64,000 bases of DNA. Origin: Baylisascaris procyonis. Lineage: Eukaryota > Nematoda > Chromadorea > Rhabditida > Ascarididae. The notes under the pieces were generated by a model. The model ran no database searches. It was not told the origin of the DNA and worked only from the letters and a program-made list of their open reading frames with translations. This document shows, piece after piece, positions 49,917-62,549 of this stretch (the first letter of the stretch is position 1; the number at the start of each line of letters is the position of its first letter). The stretch spans positions 1,011,001-1,075,000 of the forward strand of contig JAZARR010000204.1 in assembly GCA_037389465.1 (NCBI GenBank), read 5' to 3'. The translations under genes were made by a program, and so were the position numbers.

Positions 49917-51639
49917 CGCCAAATTTCATTATATAACAACTCGGCAATTTGTATTTGGCTCTTATTCAATTGTTTTTATTTGCCTTTACTTATACAAGAA
50001 TATCTTATTAGAGAGTATTATTTTATACAATCGATATAGATGGGAAGTTATATATTATGTAAAGGTACCTTTATTATGTAAAGGTATGTTTTTTTGTATG
50101 GTTAGATGAGAAGAAAAGTTAAAGAGCCAATATTTCTTTAAGCGCCTTAAATGTATTATATGATTATCGAAAGTATTGGAACTTTTTATAATTGGCAAGG
50201 CTTTATATTTGAGATGATATTTTTTATATTTTTTAAAATATTTTTTTAAAAGTTTTATATTTTTAAATCCTTATTTAGCATAAATCTTAGAGATTAGTTT
50301 TTGATTAGATGGAAATGTTCTGTGTTTTCTTAAATTTTATTTTAATTTGTTGAGATTTGGATATAGGGATGAAAATTGTGCTGGAAAGTTAGCATTGGAG
50401 AGAATCTATCATTGATTTTTCTTTTTATTAATTTATACTATGATTTGGTATGGTTAGAAGGATGTGGATTTTACTCATATAACAAGTTATCTGTAACGAA
50501 ATGTTTTCTATTGGCGATTTTTTTTTTACTTATTTTCTGTATTTTATTGAATATTTGTATTGTACGAATATTGTTTTTAAATGATGTTTTTTTTTCTTTC
50601 TATTTTATTATATTCAAATATTTTTAATTATTTCTAAACGATGAAATGAGGTGAACGCTTTAATAATATTTAAAAAATCATCGATAACAATTATAATATA
50701 TTAGAATAGTTGGGAATGAAATTATATAATATTATTTAATGTGATATCTGTTAAGATTCTTTTGGCGATTTGTTGAAGTGATGTTTTTTTTTGTAGTTGG
50801 ATCACAAAATTTGAAAGAAAACATTGAGAGAGGAATAGAACTTCAATTGTTCCCTCACCTTACTCTTCTTGTCTCCTTACCTCTTTATCCTTATTTTGGC
50901 CCTCTTTAGAAAGGGCTAAAAGAAATATAAGATTATTGAATATACTGAAAATAAATGAATAAAAAATGTACTAAAAAGACTAAAAATATATAAAAATAAA
51001 AAATATAAGTTGGAGGTAATATAAGAAGAATAAATAGACTGGATGAATTTTGCATGAAAGAGATCATTTATTGATGGCTTCTCATAAACTAGTTTTCGTT
51101 GAGTGTCCTTCCAATAGTTATATTGAAAAGAACTCATCATCGCCATAATTGTTGAGTGTTTCATCGTAAAATGGGAACTAAAATTTCAATAAATGAGCAG
51201 TCGGCTGGTTGTAAATTGATGATTTAAAGTGGTTATGTGTCTTTAATATTTTTGTTTTCCATTTTGAGAGAAATTCACTCATAATGCAATATTTTTTACT
51301 GCTAAGCAATATAATCTTTTTTTTTTTTTTTTTTTTTTGAGGGGAGCGAGAGAGAGTGATTCAAGGTTCCTATCTGATTTATGAGGGACATAGGCTGAGT
51401 CTTTACATCGCTCTCCGCTTGGTTAATTTTTAATTGTAATTAATTTCGATCTTTTTTGAAAAATTTCAATTGATTAATTATAATTACTAATATTTTTTAT
51501 ATATTTTTGAATGAGTTTTTTTATATTTCTATAAAAAAACAATTTTTTTCTATTTTCTTAAAATTTTTATAAATAAGTACTTGAATGTTGTTAACGTGTT
51601 TTTTTTGCGTTGAAATCAAGTACAATCTTCCTCATATTA
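49917..51639. other. Intergenic, no gene recognised
   Basis: AT-rich sequence downstream of the TMIE stop. Open frames here are F/I/L/Y-rich and composition-driven. A T-run is present at 51318-51338. Confidence 0.5.
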
Positions 51640-51644
51640 ACGTG

Positions 51645-51801
51645 TGCGTGTTTTGATCTTGTATGATGACCATTGGATGACCATTGGATGACCATTGAAA
51701 ACGTCCGAGTAGTAGAGCACTCACCTAGCAAGCATGCAAGAGTTCAAGGATTTATTGCCATAGGCAGGAAGGTTCTCTAGTGGTCATCAAAACACATACG
51801 C
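51645..51801. mobile_element. Small inverted-repeat element with tRNA-Ala-like core
   Basis: TGCGTGTTTTGAT and then GATGACCA at 51645-51672 are matched in inverse by TGGTCATCAAAACACATACGCA at 51781-51802, with about 10 extra bases in the left arm. Inside is GTAGTAGAGCACTCACCTAG at 51710-51729, close to the D-arm/anticodon region of a tRNA-Ala-type gene, followed by a decayed B-box area (GTTCAAGGATTTA). Three tandem copies of GGATGACCATT-type sequence lie in the left arm. It is probably a decayed MITE or SINE. Confidence 0.4.
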
Positions 51802-52385
51802 ATTTGAATATTATTTTTTTAGTGCTTTATACTCATCGCTATGAATGCAATTGAGAAGGTTCAATTCTCATTTCTTTTTTTTTTAATTTTTAGATTATTG
51901 TTTAGTCTTTCTTTTAAATTTGTTATAATATTATTTATACGCCAAAGAATAATGAATCTCGTCGTTATGCACCAATCGAATAGCATATATAAATTGTTAC
52001 GATAAAAATTTATTTTATTGTTTATTTATGCAAATATTCATCATCGGTCGATATCCTCAAAGAGCTTATATTTCACTTATTTGATAATCATATAGAATTG
52101 GAATATAGATGTTAGGCTTAGAAACGATTGAAATATATTTAACTTTATTCTTGTTATGGGCATAAATCTTTAAATGTTCACAGTTAATGTGAAATGCTAA
52201 TGGCATGGCGATAACGATAATCATTTGGAGGAAAAAAGTGGACAGCGATCATTTTTTTTCAAAGAAAACAAGAAATGGTCATTATTTTTCTATCTTGAAT
52301 TATGCTATTGATATATAATTTCTGATTATTATGCAATAAAATTTATACACGGATGAGATTTAAGCAGATCTATTGTTCAATTGCT

Positions 52386-53666
52386 AGTAAAGCGAAAGTG
52401 TTGGTCATTTCGCTGTTAAAGCAAGCGAAAGTGTTGGTCATTTGGCTGTTAAAGCAAGCGAAAGTATTGGTCATTTGACTGTTAAAGCAAGCGAAAGTGT
52501 TGGTCATTTGGCTGTTAAAGCAAGCGAAAGTGTTGGTCATTTGGCTGTTAAAGCAAGCGAAAGTATTGGTCATTTGACTGTTAAAGCAAGCGAAAGTGTT
52601 GGTCATTTGGCTGTTAAAACAAGCGAAAGTGTTGGTCATTTCGCTGTTAAAGCAAGCGAAAGTGTTGGTCATTTGGCTGTTAAAACAAGCGAAAGTGTTG
52701 GTCATTTCGCTGTTAAAGTGTTGGTCATTTGGCTGTTAAAGCAAGCAAAAGTATTGGTCATTTGACTGTTAAAGCAAGCGAAAGTGTTGGTCATTTGGCT
52801 GTTAAAGCATATTGGTCATTTGACTGTTAGCAAGCGAAAGTGTTGGTCATTTGGCTGTTAAAACAAGCGAAAGTGTTGGTCATTTCGCTGTTAAAGCAAG
52901 CGAAAGTGTTGGTCATTTGGCTGTTAAAACAAGCGAAAGTGTTGGTCATTTCGCTGTTAAAGCAAGCGAAAGTGTTGGTCATTTGGCTGTTAAAACAAGC
53001 GAAAGTGTTGGTCATTTCGCTGTTAAAGCAAGCGAAAGTGTTGGTCATTTGGCTGTTAAAACAAGCCATTTCGAAAGCAAGCGAAAGTGTTGGTCATTTG
53101 GCTGTTAAAACAAGCAAAAGTATTGGTCATTTGACTGTTAAAGCAAGCGAAAGTGTTGGTCATTTGGCTGTTAAAACAAGCGAAAGTGTTGGTCATTTCG
53201 CTCTGTTGGTCATTTGGCTGTTAAAACAAGCGAAAGTGTTGGTCATTTCGCTGTTAAAGCAAGCGAAAGTGTTGGTCATTTGGCTGTTAAAACAAGCGAA
53301 AGTGTTGGTCATTTCGCTGTTAAAGCAAGCGAAAGTGTTTCATTTGGCTGTTAAAGCAAGGTGTTGGTCATTTCGCTGTTAAAGCAAGCGAAAGTGTTGG
53401 TCATTTGGCTGTTAAAGCAAGCAAAAGTATTGGTCATTTGACTGTTAAAGCAAGCGAAAGTGTTGGTCGCTCATCATTTAAAATGTTGGTCATCCTGTTT
53501 CAGCTGTTAATGTTGGTCACATGTTGGTCATTTCAACAAGCGAAAGTGTTGGTCATTGTGTTAATGTTGGTCAGCACTGTTGGTCATTTCATGTTGGTCA
53601 GTGTGAGAGGGTATTTGGCTGGGGCATTAAAGCAAGCGAAAGTGTTGGTCATTTGGCTCATTCAAC
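52386..53666 (+). repeat. 33-bp minisatellite with 66-bp higher-order pattern
   Basis: The unit GTTGGTCATTTSGCTGTTAA plus ARCAAGCGAAAGT (33 bp) is repeated about 35 times. Variants alternate: TTTGGCT with AAAACAAGCG, then TTTCGCT with AAAGCAAGCG, giving 66-bp higher-order units at 52840-53060 and 53210-53330. A third class has GTATTGG/TTTGACT. Because 33 is divisible by three and no unit has a stop in several frames, long frames exist on both strands (11-residue periods such as HLAVKASESVG). I regard these as artefacts. Several internal junctions truncate units, and the right end after 53460 dissolves into scattered TTGGTCA fragments. Confidence 0.95.
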
Positions 53667-53798
53667 ATTCTACACAATCTGTATGATACTCGAAAAATAC
53701 ACCATGAAAGAATGTAATTTGCTTAACTTGGTCATTCAACATTCTACACAATCTGTATGATACTCGAAAAATACACCATGAAAGAATGTAATTTGCTT
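53659..53798 (+). repeat. 66-bp direct duplication at minisatellite edge
   Basis: The block beginning CATTCAACATTCTACACAAT occurs at 53659-53724 and again at 53733-53798 without visible difference. The 8-bp spacer contains TTGG, so the second copy is also preceded by the minisatellite word TTGGTCATT. Confidence 0.95.
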
Positions 53799-53998
53799 CG
53801 TTGAATATTGATTGATAATTAAATGCATTCATGAATAAAAATAAATTACATTGCAATTCGGCGTTTTATTACGTAATTAGAGTCATTTCGTCGACATTTC
53901 ATCGATCGTTTCGATGGGTTCTGTGTAGGAATTTGCAGTGGAAAATAATTGACGATTTTCTATGGTAAAGAACATCGAAAAATTGAAGTAGATGGAGT

Positions 53999-54187
53999 AT
54001 TTATTTATTTATTTATTTATTTATATTTTTATTTATTTATTTATTTATTTGCTTATTTGTTCATTCATTCATTTATTTATCAGTTTATTCAATTAATTAA
54101 TTAATTAATTAATTAATTATTTATTTATTTCTTTATTTATTTATTTACTCATTTATTTATGTTTATATTTATTTATTATTTATTTAT
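53999..54187. repeat. (TTTA)n/(TTAA)n simple repeat
   Basis: Imperfect TTTA, TTCA and TTAA units run for nearly 190 bp and end about 60 bp before the UBE3B start. Confidence 0.93.
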
Positions 54188-54245
54188 CGAGATGAGATAA
54201 TTGAAGCAATTGAAAAACGATGAATTTAAAACAGGTAAAGAGTAG

Positions 54246-57200
54246 ATGATGGATATAGACGAACGCACTCGATTCATCGAAGAATCGTCACGTCAACGTA
54301 TACAACGACAACATTTCAAAGATGGAACAAATGCACTCATCTGGTTACAAGTATTAGCTAAAGGAGCACTACAAAGACGCAAATTTCGTGATGCCGTTAT
54401 GTGAGTATTAATTCGCCTTCTATCACTTATCTTATATCCACGTTTTCTTTGTTATTTCTCTATCATAGAGCATTTATTAGAGATTATCAAGGCAAGTACA
54501 ACCTCTATGCCACTTACATAGCATTGGGATTTTTGCTTATATTTTGCATCTAATATATGCTTTTCGTGGTAGCAGATTTCAACTTGTTTTCTTAGTGATC
54601 GGCTATTATTGTCTTCATCTACCTTTTCATTCGTACTTATATACCCATTGGTGATGAGTTCATACCCACCCCCCCCCACCCCCACTTCAACAATATTTTT
54701 TCTTCGTCGATACTGCGGAATTTTTGACGGCAATCTGTCATCAATGAATGATCAATTGCTTATATCGGTCGACTATTTAATCCTTTCTAATCAAATAGTC
54801 GAAAGTCTAAAATATTGAACGCTATTCTCATTAAATAATACGAGGAGATTTCTTTAATTCATTGTTCTAGATAACGAAAACCCATTTTTTTAGATGTTTT
54901 GTATTTGATTTCATTTAGTAATTAAATGCAAAAAAAAATTCCACCCTTTTTATAGCGCCGAATAAAATGAAAATGAAGAAAATAAAATACTGACATATAA
55001 GAAAATATTTTTTTTTCTTGTTTAGAAGTAGAAATAAAACATACGACTCGTTGAGATTTTTAAACCTTTTTTAAACAATATTGGCCGTTAAGGTTTATAT
55101 TTATTTATTTTAATATACTTCAAGTTCGAATCGTATAGAAAAACCCTGTGCTCTTTTATTATTTGCAGGAAAGATTTCGACGATATTTTTGGAGATTTTA
55201 ACGATTTAGAGAAAGAAAGAGAGCTACCCGAATGTAGAGATGTGCTAAAGATCTCACTAATTTTCGTTCGTCTTGCTAAATTCCCCGATGATATACAGGT
55301 TTGCTCTTTGCTAATATTATTATAACGGATGGACTAAACAAAAATGAGCTATCAATGGCTATGGCTTAATCATTTGCACTTGGTATATTAGAGTTAAGAT
55401 TTTTAATCTTCTCCGGAAGCAGAAATTTCTGGATTCTTGGATTACGCCCCATTTCTGGAAATTAAATCAGTTAAAATCAACGTGGCATTATAATCTTATT
55501 CTAACTTCATTTTAATACCCATTGATATATGCAAAATTTGTCATTCACTTCAATTCTCAAAACTGCAGAAATTTTTCGTAAAATTGAGGCTTGCATTAGA
55601 AAGAAATGTCAATATTTAAGAAAAACTTGATTAATTGAAGTTTTTTTCCTCGCTTACTAACGAACATCATTACATAGTTAACATAGTGCCCCTAATAGAG
55701 TGCTTTTCGTTATTTCGATATATAATGCCATTACCATAAAGAATAAATATTCATAAGCTCTTCATGAGGGGCATGGGGATATATTTAAGCACATAAGCTC
55801 TTCATGAGGGGCATGGGGATATATTTAAGCACCATGATTTATGGTGATTATAACTAGACGGGTGGTGATTATATATGATATATAAGTAATTCAAATAAAG
55901 TTATTACATTTTCATGTTGGCGATATATCATCTGTCATACACAAAAAAAAAATCTTTTAAATTATGAGTTTTTAATTCTCCCTTTTTTTTTTCTTCATCT
56001 TATTTTTGTTCCCAAATAGGAAGATTTGTATTGTGTCGTTTAATTACTATATCCAGTTGTTCTATATTTTGTTGAGATTTTACTTGTTGACTAAGATGGT
56101 ACCATACCCCTTGGTGTGAATTTTGCCTACAAAGGCGGTACCAATCTTCAGGTATGCACCAACTGTTTGTGAACCTACTAACCTTTCATTGCATTAACGG
56201 CCATTTTAAATGTAAAATGAGCAATTTATTTATTTATTTATTTCAATGAACATAGCATTCATTATGAATACATGTCTCTTCATATCGCTTCCGCCTGCTC
56301 TGACCCAATGCCTCTCTGGTCCAGTTGGTTCCCGTGGTCTTTAGGTCGGCCTCTCCTTCTTGCAGGTCGGTCACGTGAAGGTTAGGGCTGAGGCTCGTCT
56401 CCTGCCCATCGGATGCTGACGAGCCGATTCACCGTCGCTCCTTCTATGACTGTCGGGACTTGTTCCGCCACACTTGTCCCGATGAGGGTGTTGGACGGGG
56501 TGGCTCGGCTGAGCGGAGCTAACACTCTGGTCAGAGCTTCACAACCGACCGCGCAATAGACAAGGCATAACGATGAATGAAAATGAGCAATATAACACCA
56601 ATTTGTTAGAAATCAGTTCAGATATATTTTGATTCACATACAATTTCACCGCCTAAATGAGATTCGATGGTTTATGTCTATTGGTGGGACATAAATCTTT
56701 TATATGACGTTTGATTGTGCATAAGTTTTGAGCCCCTAAATGAACCGCTTGCAGAAATTGAGTCAACTCTGTCGATGTCTAATTCAAAGTATGTCATCGA
56801 CGGATATGCAACATTCATTTGCGGCACTATTTCTCTCAAAGAATCATATACAATCGTCGAATCGACTCATCGTTGCAATCTTCTCGTTAATCCCACAATT
56901 CGCTGATAAACTTCAGGTAAAATTATTGATTTCGTATGTTAATGAGATCTTATGAAAGCATGAATTTGTTATTAATTAGCGGAGATGAAAGATTGTAAAG
57001 TGCAAATGTGAGCTTATATAATTGCGATGGTGATTTTGCAAATTGCAACGTCTTCGAATTGCAAATATATGATCCTTATGTATGTGAAAAGCAAAGAAAA
57101 CGCATTAGAATTGTCTTTTCGTTTTGTTGATTATCATAAATAAGCTTTCTCTCATTAGTGATTTAAAAGAGAAAACGTTGCAAAATCTATCGATGCAATT

Positions 57201-60200
57201 TTCTTTGTTTTATAATTCTTTAAAAGAAATGCAATATGCAATTCTAATCGCTTGATTTGCAATGCAATTTGCATAAATATTCATGAAAATTAGCTTTTCG
57301 TTTTCGATTCTATGTTTGAGAAGCGATGATACGAAGTGAATTTGACTAATAGTTTGAATAAAGAGGTGCATAGCTGTTGCAAATTATTGCATTTTATGCA
57401 TATAATGAATATTTAGGTGTTTTTTTAATGCAAACATTTACAACGACAACGAATAACGAAATTGCACTCTTCATTCATAACCAACAAAAAAAGGTTGCAG
57501 TATAAATTAAAATTTAATAAGTGTTACTTTAATTGTGGAATATTAATATAAATAATGATTCAGTTGAATTAAATAAAGTCTAATTTTTGTTCCCCAGTTG
57601 AAAGTGATTTTAACGTGATTGCAGCTTCAATGCTAGTCTATCATTAGCTGAAGCTTGAACTGTTTATTTGGTGCGTTGTTGAAGATCAACAACTCACCAA
57701 TCTTCTTTATCCCACCGCACGATGGCGTCATCAATGGCAAATTCAGAGGACATAGAAGAGGTCACAAGAAAGAGCGGCTTTTATGGGATATTGGCACCTT
57801 AGAAAGCTATACCGGCGAATCGTATGTAGCTAGGATTTGGGGCTTGGGAAGAGGGATAAAGAACTGAAATATTTTTATCTTGGCCATAGAAAGAGATCCA
57901 TGCCATGAGCCCATAGCCGATCAGATCCTTGAGCTTCTTAGCGTAGGCTTGACCAAATGAGCTCAAAGCAGATCGGACATTTAGTGAAGAAATTTATCAT
58001 ATATGACGCCATGATCTCATAGAGCTGGATGGAGAGGGGGGGGGGAATTGCTTGCGTTCTCGATTTGTCAGCTGTTCTGTCCTCAAGGAAGGAACTTTTT
58101 AATGAACCTGAGTGTTTATAGATGGATAAGGTGGCCGATGGTAAATCGATATCACTCTTTATTCACTTTTTGGTGACATTTTCAAGTTGCAACAGTTGGA
58201 TGATTGTGCGCAATAACACGCAAATAGCAAATGTACTCAATCAAATGTGCAATAGAACACTTTCATCAACACTCAACGAATCTCGACGCTATTCTATTCT
58301 AGCGGTTTGTCTTTTTTTATCCCTTTTTTTTAATTAAGTGAATACATTAGAAATGATGATTATGTTTATACGATTTGATCGAACTGATCGAATATGCAAA
58401 TAAATTTGCATAAAAATATGCATAATTTCGGGAATAGAAGTTGAGGGAATTTTTTTTTTTTGAATTTTTGTTAGATCGGTAATAAATTTTGCACGATTTT
58501 AAATGATTAATTAATATTATATTTCAATGAACCGAGCAAATAATATGGGTAATTACGTTTTGCCACTTTTTTTTGTTATTGTTTCAATGGGGGTGGTACT
58601 CATATAAAAGTGAATGGTTCTTGCTGTTTTCTTTCAACGTGAAAGTAGTTTGTTCGTTATCTTTTCCTCTCTCCCTCCTTTTCTCTCTCGCACTCTTTTT
58701 CATAATAATCTAAATTTACTCTTGTATTAGCCTTATTCTTATCTCAGTATTAGAGTGCTAATATCACTGATAATTGCTAATATCTCAGCCTTCTCAGATA
58801 ACTGAAAGTTATTGACTGTTCATATCATTGATAGCTGTTGATTGCGACAGGCGTATACAAATAAGCGTTATTCAATATGCCTATAAGGTTGTTAGTTGCT
58901 TAGTTTAAGGTATCAATTGGCCTGTTACTATGAATGTGTCCGTATTCTTGGTTGTTTCTACTCGCAAATCTATTCTGAAAGTTACTCAAACAGTATGCTT
59001 TTCAGTCCATATTGGGGAAGATGATGGCATCTGGTCGCTTGTCTTTACCTTCGAGTGTATGCAATGGTCTCTTCAGTATTCTTTTCCGGTATTATTTATA
59101 TAAATTTGTTTTAAGTAGAGCATTTATTATTGAAAAATATTTTTTTTTTTACTATATTATGTTCTAAAAAAAACTCTCTACCATAATTATTTGGGAAGAA
59201 TTTATCGGTATATCATGCCGTAAATTGCTCTTTAGCGCATTTTATTTGCATCAATTAGCAAAAACATTTGTCACGAATAAGTGGTCCTTCATATTGATTC
59301 CAGTTCCTCTTAGGAAGAGAAATTATAAGGGTGCGTGAGGATTAAGGCTTATACTGGTCTCCTCTCTGTCGGATGCTAACAAGCTGATTCACCATTTCTC
59401 AACGTAGATGAAAGTCGCGACTTATTCCACCGCGTTTATTTTGGTGTGGGTGTTAGAAGTGACTCGTTAGCGCTGAGCCAAGAAGTCTGGTTGAAGGAGA
59501 TTTATGACCGACCGCGAATGTAAGCAGTAGGAATTAGATTTCAGTATTTATGAAATATGTTTGCTACACAACTAATGGTTAACAAAGTAGATTGCTAAAT
59601 CACATAACTTTAAATATTTTCATCTTTTATGATTGAAAATTTTAAATTGATTGAAAAATAAGAGTAATATTATTTTTTCTAGAGTAATGAAAAATACGAA
59701 TTTTGCGGATACCGAAACGAGTTTATTTGTGCAATATTGTTTGGTATGCCCTGCATTATTGGTTCATCTATCACAACCGGTCGGTTTTATTAGTGCATTA
59801 TTTTTGAGTGTTGAATAATGAAGTTTAATTTCAGATTTTTGCAGTTTTCAAATATTGCATGAATCTGGAGTTATACTTGAGTTACTTGCGCTTTCATATA
59901 TTCCCATCGCCATTCCCTGCCCTTTTTCATCCCTCTTTTCCCAATCAGTAAAACCATCATCCCCCCAATCAATTTGGCGATTGAGCCATTGAGGATTTTC
60001 TAATATTTGTGAGCATAAATTTGGAAATATAAGGGAAAAAATGAGGAGATAGAAGTGAATAAAAGGAATATCAAATATTGATGCGTTTAGAATATTTCGT
60101 GGAAATATTATCGAAATTATAGATTGGGAGGTTATAGTTCTATATAAAGGGGGAGAGGTTATGATCGTTGACAATCATGGGAAGGTAATATGTTAAAAAT

Positions 60201-62505
60201 AAAGCAATTATTAATAATTATTAATGAATTAATTTTTTCATATTAAAATTAAATATTAAAAATTATTAATAAAAAAAAAAAAATAAAGTTTTCATTAATT
60301 ATAATTTGCAAAATATTTTAGAGTATCGATTTATTGGTGAAAAATGGTGTTTTCTCTAAAGCTGTAAATATTTTATCGATAAATTCGAATATTTTACGTA
60401 TTATTAGTGGTAATGAAACACTTTTTCTCCTCGCTAATCTCATTCATTTGAGTTATGTCGATCAAGTTGTAAGTTTAATTCATTTTTTTTGTTGTTTTTA
60501 TTTTTTCTCATCGTCGAGTTTTTTTTTTTTACTTTTATCTCAAAGTGAAATCTAGAGAGAGAGTTCTCTTAAGAGGGATTTATTATAATCTCCACGATAT
60601 GAGAGAGAGAGACACTTGTATTACCTTGGTTTATATTTGTTCGTATACGGTAAATTGATTACAGTAATAATTTTGAAGGGATTAGTCGAATGTCTAATCG
60701 AATGGACGAATGTGATGAATAGGATTTTGATTCGTTGTGACGAATTGGTTGTGAAGAAGCAAGGCGGTGGCCGTAGTCATTGGCATCCGATCTTCGGCTG
60801 GTATTGTGAACCATTAGGCCATTCGTATGTTTCTCTCTATTCTTTGCTCTTTTATCGGACTATTCGCTCTTCTTATTTGCCTCTTTATAAATACAAGAAG
60901 CACGATGTGTTGGAAAATAAAGGGCTGATTATTTTATATGGTAGTGGAATATTAGAAAGGAATTATTATGCATTTGGAACCAACACCTTAGTACTACCTT
61001 ATAGCTCTCCCCATAATCCGTTGAGCGACGGGTTTCAAGCAAAAGATGTGAAAAATTATAGCCTAAAAACTCCTTTTGCAGGGAGGTTAGAGGGGATGTA
61101 ATAATGGAGGAGAGAGATTTGCGCAAGTGTTACAGAAGGAAGAGGATAGATGAAGCTAACCATTTTGTATGATTGCATTTTTTTTACTTTGCCGGCTAAT
61201 CGTTTGTCAAATTCAAATTAAAGTCTGCATATGCATGGACCGTTTAAATCTGGAATTTGCAAATTAAACAAACTTGTTGAAGCTTATAAACCCCTCACAG
61301 AGAGTTGTCAAAACTTAGAGAAAAAATCCTGCAAGGGACGTTCAAAGGTTGTATATCATCTTGGGCAGAATGGTTTAATGAAGGATGCTCACTTGACAGG
61401 CGAATGACCTCAGTGACAAGCTATCTAACATTAAAAGGTACCCAACGGAATAGCAGGAGCTTATTTGAGAAGTATCGAAGAATGCATTGTGGATTGGGTA
61501 TGTATCAGCTCTTAGTGCTTAAAAATGAAACCGATCGAAGGTGTATGGGATAGAAAAGATGTTGATTTGTTGTATGTCATTGCATAACACTCTAGAAGTA
61601 CCCTTCAATCAGATCACAACGTATTGGTTTAAAGGATAGAGGGTTCATTACCGCTTGCCTCGAGGCAATTGAAATATCTATGGTCGAAGCCGATGGTCAC
61701 TTGCCTCTTTGACAAAGTGCTTCATGCAGAGGAGCCGCATCGACGGGATTCTGCATCGACAGTGGAACAATCGTCGAATTCACAGATCGACCTTACAACG
61801 TCAATTCAAAGTAATATTCGGTTTGCATGTTGGATGAGCTAGTTATGTATAAATAAGGACCCGTTTCCGGTAGCGATCCACTTGTGATTATCGAATAAGC
61901 TATACGCGGAAAGCATTTTGTGTTATGAGTATCAAGCATACGTCTTCGGCTTTATTATTTCTTCTTGAATATAACCTTTGAAATTGGGAAGAATTAAATA
62001 TTTTTATACCCTTTCCCAAGTTCCTCAATAGTTTTACGATGCACTATTCTGATCGAAAAAATCTGCGACTCACAAATTAGCAAGGTGCGAGAGATTAGAT
62101 TTTACAAGATGAAATGAAGCTTGAGTGGCAAAGTTGCAAAGAATAGTCCTGCCCGAGGGCTGCATGAAAAATGAGCCTTGGGCTAAAAAATATGCCAGAG
62201 GCATTAAAAGTTTTGCATTTTTTAATAATCTTTTTTTTTGAAGTTCTCGAAATTCCCGGTTCTTCTTAATTCTTGATTATCGTCGAGTTGTGGCTTAAGT
62301 CTTCAAAATTCTGAACTTCATGGATATCCCCACTTCGGTTGGCTAGATGAAAGTGTAGAGAAGTTATCCCATGTTTGAGTGAAAATAAATAAAGTGGGCT
62401 ATTTCAATGCCTATAATGGAATATTGTTGAAATTCTTTGAGTGAAACATTTGGCACTTTCTCGGAAGAAAATACATTATTCGCTTTCATATGTCCCCGCA
62501 CTGAA

Positions 62506-62549
<44 letters not shown>

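Noticed and set aside
52370..53382. Repeat proteins from the 33-bp array, both strands
   Set aside because: The frames exist only because the period is divisible by three. Sense and antisense are equally open, truncated units shift the frame, and there is no splice context.
60829..61101. Continuation of the UBE3B exon to the stop after 61098
   Set aside because: Family similarity ends at EPLGHSY, and a phase-0 GTTTCT donor lies at 60829. The remainder looks like intron.
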